Assembly (NCBI GenBank): GCA_019096065.1
Contig: JAGUCH010000004.1
Coordinates: 8,680,001-8,744,000, forward strand
Source of the DNA: Paracyclopina nana
Lineage: Eukaryota > Arthropoda > Copepoda > Cyclopoida > Cyclopettidae
Length of the DNA stretch: 64,000 bases
Reading direction: 5' to 3'
Part shown: piece by piece, positions 9,314-20,886 of the stretch
Numbering within the stretch: the first letter of the stretch is position 1
Layout: the number at the start of each line of letters is the position of its first letter
Notes under the pieces: generated by a model
The model's input: only the letters and a program-made list of their open reading frames with translations
Databases searched by the model: none
Told to the model about the DNA's origin: nothing
Position numbers and translations under genes: made by a program

Positions 9314-10948
9314 TTAAATATTCACTATTTTGGTTCTTGGCAGGCCATCTGAATTGAGTAAGTGAACAGAGTTTTCATTGTTGGTATCCTCAAGGACCTT
9401 GGGTCCATCTCCAACTTTTGTGGAAATGACGTACCTCAACGAGCCAGAGTCCAGAGGCTCCAAAGCAAGGCTGTCAATCAATTCCTAAGGGAAGAAACCT
9501 TGCTATGCTACTTTTAAAAATCTATTGATTGAAAATCACCTTTGTAGGGGCAACAGGGTTGACTTCTTCTCCTCTAATGAACTGTCCTTCATGGTTGGCC
9601 TCGGGTGGGAAGTAATGTTGTACAAGTCCTACAAAGGCCTCTACATGGGTCTCGGGTAGGAAAAGGCATGCATTTGGCCCAGCATCAAAAGTGTAGCATA
9701 CCTAGGAAGCACATTTTTTAAAGCTCAAATACACTAGTTAGAATGTTAAATGTCCAAGGGCTCGGATTATTTGAGCGTAGTTTAAGAGACTTTCTTAAAA
9801 GTTATCCATGCACAAAAAATAAGGGTTTTTGTGGCTAACTGGTTTAAGGAGTAAAGTAATAATTTTTACCTTGGTACTCCCGGAGACTAAGTTGAAGCTA
9901 TGAACTAAGTTGACAATGGCATGTGAAACTTGATTCATGTAGACACATGGGGGAAATGTGTCCAGGCAAATTGCATGCAATTGGTTGCTGTCCTCCATGG
10001 TCAGTCTGGCAAAGGCTTCAAAGTTCTGGTCTTCGATGGCCTTTTTCATCCTGGCCACTCTCTCTGGTACAACATTTGTGGCTCTGTGGTGGATCAGGGA
10101 GCTAGTTTCCACGCTAAGCTTCATTCCTACCGAACTAGGAACTTTTTTCCTCTCATCACAAACCTTCAATGAGTGATTAGTGCAACGATTTAATCAGCTC
10201 GGTCATCAGTCTTACCACAAGGATGAGCACTCGCATGGAAGGCCAATGGTTGGCCTCCTTGATGACTGTGGCTATGGAGTCTCGTCCGTGGTCCTCACTC
10301 CCCATGTGCCATTGGACAAATCCACCAAAAACGCTGCGACAAGCAGATCCGGATCCAAGCCTGGCCAACTCGCTGCAATCCTCATCCAAATTGAAGAGCT
10401 TGCACAAAGCATACACTGGCATTGGGATCATAAGGGTACTAAAGGTAATCATTTGTACAATGCTAGAGAGTTACCCAAGCATGCATAGCCAGCTGCTGAT
10501 GAGGCCAATCCGGCTGCAGTTGGAAAGTTGTTTTCTGAGCAAATGTGCACGCATTGGGAGTCTGGAATGTTTGCTCTTCTCCGCACTTCCCTCAGACAAT
10601 TGGCCAGCCTTGGATTGGTGATGTCCTCCTCCTTGCCATTGAGCCAAATGCGATCCGACTGGAATTGCGAGGATCTGGCCACTGTGGTCTTGGCATGCAT
10701 CTGCATTCAGGTTAAAAATCAATAACTTCCAAAACGGAATTATGCAATGACAAATGTCGATTACTTGGTTGCTGCACAAGGTGACACTGATGGAGTCATT
10801 GATGGGCAAAATGAGGTCTTCGTCCCTTTTGCCCCCTGCAATGAAAAGAGTCTGGATGATTTCCATTTGAATAATTGTTGAATGATTTCTCCTCACAATA
10901 TTTGATGACTGCAATGTTGACAGGAGCCGTGCAAGTGACGATCTTCAT
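9314..10948 (-). CDS. MVD: Diphosphomevalonate decarboxylase
   Basis: Seven exons, in gene order: 10897-10948, 10765-10835, 10475-10700, 10216-10415, 9870-10163, 9540-9701, 9314-9484. All joins keep frame and give 391 residues, close to the usual 400. The protein opens with [20 protein letters not shown] (joined across intron 1), has the GHMP ATP loop [19 protein letters not shown], the GSGSACRS segment, and YTFDAGPNA in exon 6 with the acidic residue near the active site. It converts mevalonate diphosphate to isopentenyl diphosphate with ATP in the cytosol. In arthropods the pathway feeds farnesyl products and juvenoid hormones rather than sterols. Introns are 52-64 bp except 9702-9869 (168 bp). 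The upstream region holds a palindromic TCACGTGA at about 11154. Confidence 0.95.
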
Positions 10949-11865
10949 GATTGCTGGCAATTTTGACAGATGATCACCATGTGCAGTGCATAGTGGAAAA
11001 GGGCGTTGTTTTTTCCTGATACGCGCGTGTACGTGTGTCCACCACTGTCCAGCCGGCAAGGTGATGGTTGTGCAAGCAAGGTAACTCAGGTGCGAGGAGT
11101 CCTACCTGAGTAGCCACTCACTGCAGAGGAGCACCTGTGATCATTGGAGCCATCACGTGATCATGATCCCTGGAGCAAGCCTTAAAGTCTCCTGCAATTG
11201 ACTTTACTTTTAATTTGCAAATTCATGATTTCATGTAAATTCCTAAAATATAAAGGAATGGTCACAGAAATGACTTGATTGCATTTTGAGGAAATCATAA
11301 TTGTCTGTTAAAATGCTGCAAAAAATTAACTTTGATGAGTCCTTAAAATTTGTAATTTGTAATTTGCAAGAGGCAAAATTAAATTAATTTTTCATTTTAC
11401 CAACTAGAATTAACTTAGTGCAAGGAATTTTCAAGTCACCTTAAACTGCGCGAGGATCGAAATAATGAGACCCTTGCAGTTTCTTGAGGGAATGTGCCAA
11501 TTTTTCATAAAAATGTAGGTAAAATGGTTGAAATAGTGATGTAGTTAATGTTTACAAAATCGCAAAAGTGCTTCATAAGAAATACAGTGTTACCAGAGCT
11601 GGATTTGACATGCGTACAAATAAGAGGCTTACCAGCGCACGATTTGCTCCAGAGTCCAAATTGCTATTTGAAAAATAACACTTTATATTTACTCAATGTT
11701 CTCAGAAAAAGTCACTTAATTACACAGCCAGAGTCAATCAAAGCTTTGGTACTTTGGCTTTTTTCTCGCCTTTTGCTACTTTTCTAACGAAACGCCTGGG
11801 TAACTATGTTTATTTACAAACATATTCAAAAGACAATTTCAGAAGTCAGGAGACAAATTTGCGAA
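10949..11865. other. Divergent intergenic region, MVD / METTL17
   Basis: 917 bp between the two start codons. The MVD-proximal part contains an alternating purine-pyrimidine stretch (CACGCGCGTG-like words near 11020-11040) and ATCACGTGAT at 11153-11162. The rest is AT-rich and shows no convincing ORF. It probably carries promoters for both genes. Confidence 0.5.
11153..11162. promoter_or_regulatory. Palindromic E-box ATCACGTGAT upstream of MVD
   Basis: A perfect 10-bp palindrome about 205 bp upstream of the MVD start codon. ATCACGTGA is a known binding sequence for SREBP-type and other bHLH-zip factors. That makes it a plausible control site for a mevalonate-pathway gene, but a single palindrome can occur by chance. 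Confidence 0.3.
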
Positions 11866-13791
11866 ATGGCATTGCGAATTCGAGTACTCAAATGTCATGC
11901 CAGACTAATGTCTTCCTTGGTGCCAGAAGTCTCTGAAGTAATGCTTATTTTTGCTTTATTGACAATTTTCAGACATAACTTGAACTTAACCCGTGCTTAT
12001 GTCTAACAAAAAAGATAAAACTTGCCGAGTTCTTTTCAACCAATCAAATTGCTCATATACATGGGACGCCATCTGGTGTCAGCAATTACCAATCTAAATC
12101 TGATTTTCAGGTACAAAATAAAAAGATAGTCCACTATGATCCCAAAAACAGACCAACCCCTAGCTTAGATGATAGGCTTCTGCAAAGAATAAAAAACCAG
12201 GAAATCAGGCCTCATGTTGGGAGGCTCAAAGTTGTCAATCCTCCTAATGAAGTCACTGAAGCCTTTCACATCATTGTTGACAGAGGTGACTATTTTTTCT
12301 AATTGAGAAAGCTTTGTGCCTGATTAATTTGCACCCTTAGAGCAAAGCCATCTGAAGCATCAATTTCATGACTACATGGCAAAAGGTGAAAAACTCTACC
12401 GATTCCTTAACGAGAGGTCATTGACATTTGATGGAGCTTATGGCAAATATTATATGGAGGAAATCCAAAAAAGATGTCTTGATAAATGTAAGGTTATCAT
12501 GAAAGGCCATTCTGTCTTGTAAATGTATCTTGATGATTCTAGATGGTAACTTGGACCCTGATGAGGAGGATGTCAAGAGTACTATTGATCAATTGACAAA
12601 GTTCAATCGACTTGTGGAAGAAGAGAAGCGAAAGCGACAAGGTCGTTGGAAGTCGGTGCAATATGACAAAGATGCAGCCCTAGGCTATTTCATTGGCAAA
12701 AAAGCAGCCTTTGACTATGCCTGTGTTAAAATCATTCTCAGTGAAATCAAAGCCAGAGAAAAGAAAAGCTTTGCCCCCAAGTCACTGCTTGATTTTGGGT
12801 CTGGAGTTGGATCAGTATCATGGTGAATAATTGGACTAATTCATCAGCTCACATTTGAAATTACACATTTTCAGGGCTGTTGAGGAAGTATTTGGCAGAA
12901 TGTTTGAAACTATGTATGTTGATGAGAGCAGAGACATGAATGACTTCTCCAGAATGATCTTGAACAAAAGCATAGAAGAAAATGATCTACCTCAGGGAGT
13001 TTACTACAGACTGCAACTGCCAAGAGATGCTGCTGTAAGGCTATTTATTTTGTTGCAATAATTATCCAGTAATCCTATTCTTTTATCCAGACAAAGTATG
13101 ATTTAGTAGTATCAGCTTTTTCACTGTTGGACTTGAGGTCAGAGAATGAAAGGCTGGCTTATGTTGACACATTGTGGAGAAGAGTGGAGAAAAATGGTTT
13201 TCTGGTACTTGTGGAAAATGGCAGTCATTCTGGGTTTAGGGTGATATCAGAAGCTCGAAATTTGATAGTCAAATCCTTTGATGATGAGGAAACAGTGGGC
13301 CATGTATTTGCCCCTGTAAGTTTTCATAGTTTTAAAAGAAGAAGACATTCTTTTTAGATTTCTATTTTACAGTGCTCTCATGACTTGGCATGTCCTAAAC
13401 TTGAGGAGTACAAGTCCCCTTGCTTTTTTGAATTGCGTTTTCGCAATTTCCCATTTAGATGGCTCACTCCAGCTGAGCAGGATACTATTTATCATGGCAG
13501 ATGTTCTTACCTGGTTGTGAAAAAAGGTGACACATCCTCTCTCTAAGTCATTGGCAGGCATCTTATTTATACGTTTTTGCAGGCCAAAGTGATTATCAAA
13601 GGTGGCCACGTGTCATGGAGCCTCCCATCATCAGTAAGGGAAAGGCAATTTGCAGGCTTTGCACAGGAAAGGGAAAACTCCAAGAAATCATTGTAACAAA
13701 GAGCTCCAAAGAGCTTCTCACATACTGCAAGACTTTAACCTGTGGAAAACTGGCTAAATTGCATCTGCATGAAAAGGAGCAATTAAAATGA
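11866..13791 (+). CDS. METTL17: METTL17/Rsm22-like mitochondrial ribosome assembly factor
   Basis: Eight exons: 11866-11937, 12111-12285, 12341-12487, 12543-12822, 12875-13034, 13091-13315, 13373-13526, 13583-13791; 473 residues. The fold is recognised by SLLDFGSGVGSVSW (SAM-like motif, joined across intron 4), DLVVSAFSLLDL, LVLVENGSHSGF, VFAPCSHDLACP and the final QRWPRVM with a Cys-rich stretch (CRLCTGKG). Cysteines at these places bind an iron-sulfur cluster in known family members. The N-terminus MALRIRVLKCHARLMSS is basic and free of acidic residues, as in a mitochondrial presequence. An in-frame ATG at 11806 would add 20 residues; 11866 was chosen because it starts the presequence. The family acts on the mitochondrial small ribosomal subunit. 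Confidence 0.92.
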
Positions 13792-13904
13792 AATTCTATT
13801 CAAAATTTGGCTCTTTTTCGAGGTTAGTACTTAATTTTCGATATGAACGCCTGGTAACTCTGCGATTTGTTGACAAAATAAATAAAAACACGTGAAATGC
13901 GAGG

Positions 13905-15778
13905 ATGTCAAAACTTAAGAGAATGGAGGCGAAAAAGCGAAAAATTGAAGCCTTTTTGGAGCTGGCCAAGTTGAATGACCTTCAGGGCCGTCAGCGAAAA
14001 AGCCTGGCGAAACAGGCTAAACTTGACGAAGGTGAAAACGAGGAAGAGGCCGAAACAGACCTATCAAATGCTGCGAAGGCCAACGATGATCTTAGCGGAG
14101 ACGCATTGCAAGAGTTACGCAATAGGCTCAGAGAGAGGAAAAAGAAGCTCAAGTCCATTCCCAAGCTGGATTTGAAAGCAAAAGGCCATGATGCCACTTT
14201 TGACATCCCCGAGAACATGAGGACACCTCTGTTCATGCGTGATTTGCAGCAATTCTTGCTCCACGCGCTGATGGGAAATCAAGCTCCTGTGGATTGGTAC
14301 AAAAGGTGGTTCAAAATTGAGCAGTGGAACAAGCTGACCAAGATCAATGTTTTGGCCATTGATGGCCTTGGATCTGAGGACTTTAGTGATGCCAGCCTTG
14401 ACATATCTTCAGTCAAGTCGATCTTCCCCTTCCAGTTGGAGTTCATCTCACCCATTTCATACAACTCGAATCTGGCTGAAGAATTGTCCATTTTGCCACT
14501 GACAAATTCCAAACGGGAGAAGCTGGTCAAGCACTATGGCAACATGAGGAGTGCTCTGCATCAAGGCCAAGCTTTCAATGTCCTCAGTTCCATGTTTAAA
14601 ATGGCAGAGAAAAAACAAGGGGCTACTGAGATCGAAGAGGACTCCGCCAAGAGTACCAAGCTCAAGTTGCTCCTGAGCTTGGCCGAAATGGTGGAGGAGA
14701 ACTACCCACTTCCAATGGAAGGTCCCATGAAGCAAAAGTTTGCTTCCTATGTATTCAGTCAGGATGAGTACCAAGAAGTGAGCAAAGACTCGCCACTCTT
14801 TTCAGTGGATTGCGAAATGTGCATGACTACCCAAGGACAATTGGAGTTGACCAAAGTGTGTGTGGTTGACTGTGACTTGAATGTGGTCTACCACTCCTTT
14901 GTGAAGCCAGACAATCCCATCACCAATTACTTGACCAGGTACTCTGGCATCACAGCTGAGATGCTCCAGGATGTCACCACAAAGCTGGCAGATGTTCAAG
15001 CTGAACTGAAGAGATTGCTTCCACCCAATGCCATTTGGGTGGGGCAATCTTTGAACTCAGACTTGAGAGCCTTGCAGATGATGCATCCATATGTGATAGA
15101 CACCTCAGTGATCTTCAACATATCTGGGACCAGAGGAAGAAAGACGAAGTTAAAAGTGCTCAGTGAAATGTTCCTTGGCGAGAAGATTCAGTGTCATGGA
15201 AGCAAAGGTCATGACCCTAAAGAGGACGCAATAGCTGCCATGTAAGACTAATCTTCAATTTCTTGCTTTAGAACTATTAAAAAATGTAGCCTTATCATTA
15301 TAGGAAGTTGGTTCTATTAAAGCTGGAGAAGGGGTATAGCTATGGCGATTCTACCCTTGAAGAAGTAGCCATTAATCCTAGCAAAGGACCAACTCCCAGT
15401 TACTCTACTTCTTGGTTCAATGAAATGACTGAGAAGGACAAAAAAGTAAGCATTGTGGCTCCTCAGCCTATTCTGGAGACCTACAGCCATTTTGCATCAA
15501 AAGATACGGAGAACTCACCAACTCAGCTTTTGGTGGCCTCCAACTCCAAAGAGGCTGTGAAAACTTCTTGTACAATCGCCAGTGACCAGGATATGACAGT
15601 GTGCCATGTCATGCTTGATTCTCTCAAGGTGGAGAAAAACATGGCCAAGCTGAAAAAGTGGACTTCCAAAATGTGGTCATGCACTGCAATCAATGGCCTT
15701 TTTGTCACTGTCTGGACAGGTTCACCCACTCAGAGAGCATTTGTTGGAATTGCCTTGAATAAAGCTGAACTGGATTGA
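13905..15778 (+). CDS. REXO5: REXO5-like DEDDh 3'-5' RNA exonuclease
   Basis: Two exons, 13905-15241 and 15304-15778, joined across an ATG codon; 602 residues. The N-terminus is a Lys/Glu-rich helical region. The exonuclease core starts with SVDCEMC (about residues 298-304, catalytic Asp and Glu of ExoI), followed by YSGITAEML and WVGQSLNSDLRAL (ExoII), and HDPKEDAIAAM with the final His/Asp (ExoIII) at the exon junction. After the core, about 150 residues include a VCHVMLDSLKVEKNMAKLKK segment resembling the RNA-binding part of REXO5/NEF-sp. The family trims 3' ends of nuclear small RNAs and 5S rRNA. REXO1-type homologues are the alternative; the long N-terminal domain favours REXO5. It starts 113 bp after METTL17 on the same strand. 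Confidence 0.85.
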
Positions 15779-16123
15779 GTGCTTATTTTCAGTTTCTTGT
15801 AAGCTATGAATGACTTTAAATTAAAATTCTGCAAATAGTGCATTGACAAAAAGCAAAAACATACTCAAAGATTTTTTCTGATATGCACTATTTTTTTTTT
15901 TAGAAAGCTAAAAGACTTATCAGCGTGTTCCTTCTTTTTTATTACTGGAGCTCCTTTTTAATACAATTTCAATCATATTTAGCGTTTTCCATGTTCTCTA
16001 ATATCACGACAGAAACCAACAATAATAATTATGAATAAAATATTTAGCACTGAATTTTGGAGTAATGGTAGTAGTTATATTGTAAAAGTCCTTTGATGTG
16101 GAAACAATTCTGTGGATGATATG
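15779..16123. other. Convergent intergenic region, REXO5 / PLEKHF
   Basis: 345 bp of AT-rich 3' flanking sequence between two convergent stop codons. It contains short poly-T runs and AATAAA-like words on both strands, as expected for two 3' UTRs; nothing else is visible. Confidence 0.5.
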
Positions 16124-18112
16124 TTACTGATTGGCATAGAAGTTGGGCTTTGTTGGATTGGCCTGAAAAGAAATGAAAAAAAGGTAGAACCTCAATGCAT
16201 AAAAAAGGATAAATAATAAAAAAGGACAGACACTGGATTAATAAAAACGGAACAGAAGTAGTAGGTAACTATTCACCTTTGTGTGAATAAAACATTCAAA
16301 AAATCTGACTATCAGCTGCCTTTCTTGGAAGAGGCCCCAATTGAGAAATGGGCGAGAAAGCTTCTTCACTTTGGACTGCATTGGAATAGTTGTTGGTCCT
16401 CAAGGTGGTGGCTGTAGCACTTGCACTGGGATGCTGCCACCACGTGCCAGCCTCACTTATCTAATAATTTTTCAGCAGACATGACAACCAAGACACAAAA
16501 GTGAAGGTCACGAAAAGGAAGCTTAGCATAGAGAAACAGCTACTGCATTCAAGGCAATCTTTGGATTTTTCGGCCAATATTTTGAAATTCCCGCGCTTTT
16601 CAAACGGGCTGACAGCTGTTTTTTCCACTACGAATTGGTACAGCAAAAGTAGGGCACAAATCCAGAGATTCTCAGGGAAAAAATTAAGTGCATCTCACCT
16701 CAACATTTCCATTTTGCTCCTCCTCATCAGAATCTTCTTCTCCAGAGGAATCTGAAGCTTTGCCATCTGAAAATGTAAATAAAAAACATCAAGTCACACA
16801 GATGGATCAAAGACTGCCCCAAAACCAATGTATGATAACTGCACTCTTTCAAAAAGCCACACATTTTTGTGTACCCTCTTTGTAAATAGTGGCACTAATT
16901 GTGGATGGAAAAGGATCAAACAGCTCATCAGTGGGTTCATCTCCATCGTGGTCATCATTAGCATCCCACCAAAATGAGCTGCTATTCTGCCTCAGAAAAC
17001 CTCTAGGCTTGGAGCATTCATCTCCCAGATCAAAAGAATCCTCACTCATTTGCACCAAATTGTATAGCTTGGGATTCCTCTCGGGAATCTTGAGCTCTGG
17101 TGGAGCTTCTTCAACAACTACTTCAAGCTCTTCATCTTCATGTTCATCGGTAAATAGCTCATTTGGTGGCTCCTCTGGAACCTCCATCAAGGTAGGAAGA
17201 TGCTGCTTACCTGTGGTCATATGGGCATTGTTCCTATCATCGAAGGTAGTTTTGGTCAAGGTGTCATAGCAGGTGTCACACACTCTCAAGGGTTTTGAGG
17301 ATTGTGAGGGTAATTGGTATTTTCTGGTTGAACAGGTTCCACACACCACAGCTCCACATTTTCGGCAATGATGCTGAAAAAATCAATTGTTTTTTTTTCT
17401 TTAGGCTTTATGGTTTTAGCAGAAATGTTACCCTTCGGTTCAGGACGGTGAATTGAGACTTTTTGCAAACCATGCAACTGTTGGCTTCAGAATCCGGAAC
17501 CCAGACTGCAGCATGTTCGCTGGCAGCTTGCTTGCCACTCTTCTGGAGCAGATCCCGGATGCATTTGTCAATGTGGGCCATCCACTCTTGTTTCTCCACA
17601 GGAGTGGCTGCATAGACAGCAAAGCTCTTGCCTCGAGTGCAAATTAGCCAGCCATTCCGGAACTGGCCATCGTCTTCCAATGACTGTAGCTTGACCTGAA
17701 AAGGCAAGTACTACCTCAATGTTTCCAAGAAATATTAGCTAGAGTCAATACCTCTTCTAGTGGAATGATGTGCTGCTTGTTGTATTTCTTTTTGTTGATG
17801 ATGATGTTGCCATAGATGAGGATGTCATTGAAGAGGAAAAATTGCCTCGGTTTCGGTTTCTTGCGACAAGCCTTGGTCAACACACCCTCGCCAACTAGGA
17901 CTCGTCCTTGGACACTCAGGGGTTGGCCAGCGCTGCCAAAGCAGGACTCGACCAAGTTGATCCTCCGAGCATTGGCTTCACTATTCACTGGAAATAGTAC
18001 ATGAGTCATTATACATTATTGATATCTCTGATCAAAAAATACGTTAGAAATAGCATTGATTTTTATATTTTATATGATTTTATTTTTTACCCAAGAATGT
18101 GATGGGATCCAT
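16124..18112 (-). CDS. PLEKHF2: PLEKHF/Phafin PH-FYVE endosomal protein
   Basis: Six exons, in gene order: 18091-18112, 17752-17987, 17432-17695, 16875-17373, 16699-16766, 16124-16162; 375 residues. The start MDPITFLVNSEANARR parallels the vertebrate Phafin N-terminus. The PH domain contains GEGVLTKACRKKPKPRQFFL and KKKYNKQHIIPLEE. The FYVE finger reads AAVWVPDSEANSCMVCKK and NRRHHCRKCG, the latter joined exactly across intron 3, which confirms the splice. After FYVE there is an acidic region and a final SGEEDSDEEEQNGN tail, about 125 residues longer than the human protein. Phafins bind PI3P on early endosomes and act in receptor trafficking and autophagy. The last intron (536 bp) is unusually long, so the last tiny exon is the least certain part. 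Confidence 0.92.
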
Positions 18113-18277
18113 ATTTGAATGAACTGAGGAGGAAAGGGCTTGGAAGTGTTGTTTTATTTCAAAGTTGCTGCAAGTGTGTTTCCCAAATGGAAAACCCTGA
18201 CACATAATAACATGAACAGGTGTTTTCTTATTCACCTTTGTGTCACATCATCAACAAACAAAAATCAATGATCAAAG
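18113..18277. promoter_or_regulatory. Compact bidirectional promoter region
   Basis: Only 165 bp separate the start codons of the minus-strand PLEKHF gene and the plus-strand coiled-coil gene, so the two promoters must overlap or be shared. No TATA box is evident. Confidence 0.45.
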
Positions 18278-19129
18278 ATGGAGGATGAGAAGGAGAACCT
18301 ATGTGAGCAATTGGCCCTTCAGACAAGAGCTGTGAAGGATCTTGAGCACGAAATTCAAGTGTGTCAAGATGCCAAGAAAGAGCTATTGGAAGTGATAGTG
18401 CAAATGCAACAGTCAGGCTTCTTCCTGGCCAACAAAAGAGTCCTGCATCCAAGTCTGCTCAAGTTGGAAATATTGGCACTCGAGCATAGGATCAAAGCTT
18501 GCCATCAAGATCTTCAGTTGTTGTCATTGAAAAGTGCAAAGATTAAGGAGGACTCTAAAACAAGTGATGAGGATAGCATAGGTGCTAATCTACTTTCAGC
18601 CTTGTCTGGCCTTTTTCTAAGCAAGGCTCAAATAGAGGCAGACAATGAAGCACTCAAAGCTGACATTGAATCAATTAAGAACAATGCCATCTTCGTCAAT
18701 GGCTTGATCACTGACAGGTGTGATGTGGATCAAGTTGTCACCGAGTCAATTATGCTCAGAGACAAGTTGGACCAGGAAATGAAAGAGACAAGGCAAATGC
18801 TCAAGGCTGTCAAAAGGTCAAAGAGGTCAGTGAAAAAAATGACTTGTGGAGTGACCTCGTTGGAGTCCTTAGAGAGGCCCTTGAGGCTGCTACAAAACAA
18901 CAGAAATGTCAACTTTGACTGCCAAGAATACTTGAGAAAAGTGAACTTGGCTCTGCTGGAAGAGCTGAAAATCAAAGACACCATGATGGACCAAGTGGTC
19001 AAGCACAACTTGACTCTTGCCAAACGGCTGACAATGTTGACCAATGAGAAAGACCTCCTGAAATTCTACAATCCCAATGACCAGCCAAAGTACGACAAAG
19101 GACAGCTTGAAAAGAACCCTATTGTCTAA
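18278..19129 (+). CDS. Uncharacterised coiled-coil protein
   Basis: A single exon of 283 residues that I do not recognise. It is rich in Leu, Lys and Glu, with heptad-like stretches at about residues 1-50 (MEDEKENLCEQLALQTRAVK onward), 65-90 and 105-190. A short basic patch, VKRSKRSVKK, lies near residue 185. There is no signal peptide or membrane segment. Size and composition resemble kinetochore or cytoskeletal coiled-coil subunits, but no signature supports a name. It shares a 165-bp upstream region with PLEKHF. The start is the first ATG after that region and is followed directly by acidic/basic coiled-coil residues. Confidence 0.75.
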   Translation: MEDEKENLCEQLALQTRAVKDLEHEIQVCQDAKKELLEVIVQMQQSGFFLANKRVLHPSLLKLEILALEHRIKACHQDLQLLSLKSAKIKEDSKTSDEDSIGANLLSALSGLFLSKAQIEADNEALKADIESIKNNAIFVNGLITDRCDVDQVVTESIMLRDKLDQEMKETRQMLKAVKRSKRSVKKMTCGVTSLESLERPLRLLQNNRNVNFDCQEYLRKVNLALLEELKIKDTMMDQVVKHNLTLAKRLTMLTNEKDLLKFYNPNDQPKYDKGQLEKNPIV

Positions 19130-19460
19130 TGCTAAGATAACCTTAAAAGCTTGTCAATAACAAGAAAAATCTGATTCTTGATCAAATATTTGACGTTTCT
19201 CCAACAAGGCAATAAAATGAAAACCTCGTGACACTATTTCAACTTTTGAGCCAATGCTGGGGAATTTGAAGAGTCTTACCTTTTTGAACAGGCATTTTGA
19301 GGTGTGTTTTTTTCAATTGGACATAAGCAGTGTATATAGAAAACTCCTCCCTTGTTATTGAGAGTGTGTATTTGAACTAATGCCAGCATCAAAGCGCTTA
19401 TCATTGTGATTCATGCGCACTTCCTTCTTATCAGGGAATACAAGAGAAGCAAACACAACG
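19130..19460. other. Intergenic region with possible TATA promoter
   Basis: 331 bp after the coiled-coil gene, with AATAAAATG near 19210 as a likely poly(A) signal for that gene. TATATAG at 19333-19339 could drive the small secreted ORF downstream. CTTCTTATCAG ending at 19435 looks like a 3' splice site that would join a short untranslated leader to it. Confidence 0.35.
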
Positions 19461-19685
19461 ATGCACTCACCTAATCTGTCAACCATGATTCTGATGTTCA
19501 ACACATTGAGAATTCTTCTTCTTCTTCAGCTTTGGAGCTGCTCCTTCTTTTCAGCTGTGCTACCTGTGGAAGCTTCAGCTCAGGCTTTTTTCGCTGGTCC
19601 AGCACGACGAACAATGCAGCGACAGAGGATCATGACTCATCAGCGCATATTTCCCAGAAAGAGTCACACAACCATGAAAAATTAG
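19461..19685 (+). CDS. Candidate small secreted peptide precursor
   Basis: 74 codons from ATG 19461; a second in-frame ATG at 19485 starts right before the hydrophobic core. The sequence NTLRILLLLQLWSCSFFSAV followed by LPVEASAQ looks like a signal peptide, cleaved probably after EASA. The mature part would be about 35 residues, with a dibasic RR site after AQAFFAGPA, many Arg/His/Gln residues and no cysteine. A TATA-like box and a splice acceptor lie upstream, the same plan as the secreted gene at 47343. This looks like a neuropeptide or antimicrobial-type precursor, but I do not recognise the family, and a chance ORF is possible. Confidence 0.4.
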   Translation: MHSPNLSTMILMFNTLRILLLLQLWSCSFFSAVLPVEASAQAFFAGPARRTMQRQRIMTHQRIFPRKSHTTMKN

Positions 19686-20886
19686 TCCAAAATTAGCTGT
19701 TTACAACATTGGTGCGCGCGTGACTCACAATAAATGGCCATCGATTGAAAAACTTGACAAACAACAAAATGTCGACGGTGACAAAGACGCAGCACAAAAT
19801 AATAATCTTCAATTCGGTTTCAGGGTCAAATGCTTTTTTTCGAGCGCAGTCACAACTTTTTTGTCAACAGACAGCTTGTTGCGCTTTTCTCAGTTTTCTA
19901 TTGTGACGTATGACGATTTGGCGAGATTTTTATTGGGCCTTTTAAGGATCGAATTTCGGATCGAGAGTTTATGGCCATCAACAAATGATTCTGAAAAATC
20001 AAAGAATTGTGATTATTTGGCGTAATGTTGAGCTCAAATATCATTTCTACATTATCTCGTTATAGTTATCAAGCTTTGATTCCAAGCAACAAAATTGAAA
20101 TGCTTTTTGTTAAGGTCAATTTTTGTACCTTTTCAGCCGGCAGCCTTAAAAAAATATGGTTGATTAACGTTCACAATTGAGCTAGTTTCTAACCTGTTGG
20201 CATTTCTTATTTTATTGTGTTTGTTGGATGGGTTAGAATTCCATGTCAAATCAAAGTAGATACCGTCTAAGGAACTGTATGCGATAACTGCATGGATTCT
20301 TGGGTCTGGGCAGAGAAATACCCATAAACTATGCTGAACCCTTGATTGTTGTTGGGCTGAGCAAACCCAATGAATAATTGATTCTGCCTTGCAAATGAGG
20401 CAAAAACTTCCCATTCATGCTCTTAAGCTTGGCCATGGCCTCCAGACTGATGGTAGCACACAAAAACAGCCCCAAGCAGCAAATATTTATGCAGCTTTTT
20501 TCAATCTAGCTCTTCAGCCAACAATCTCAAATGCAGATCTATCCTGCTATCTTGCTCAGAAATGGAAGATTCTCCCTTAAGGTAGCTAGCAAGCTCTAAC
20601 TGTACAGTATTATAGCATGCTGGCTTCTCCAAGAACTTGAGGCATTTTAATTAGCAGTTGGGGCCATGTTATGAGAGAAAACACCACTTCTGCTACTGCT
20701 GCAACACAGTTAGTGCTAATCTACTAGCAAATAAGCTACTTATTAGATATGGTTGGAAAACCATATGGTCTATTGACAGCCACATAGCGCAGACCACCAC
20801 AATAACACAGGATTTACCTGGCAACAGCAGTTGTGTGAAGTTGAGCTGTGTGCAGCTCACTTTTCCCCTTTCACTTCTATATTAAA
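19686..20886. other. Intergenic region, no gene seen
   Basis: About 1.2 kb. Short ORFs on both strands have ordinary composition and no recognisable domain or splice partner. I see no RNA gene. Confidence 0.4.
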
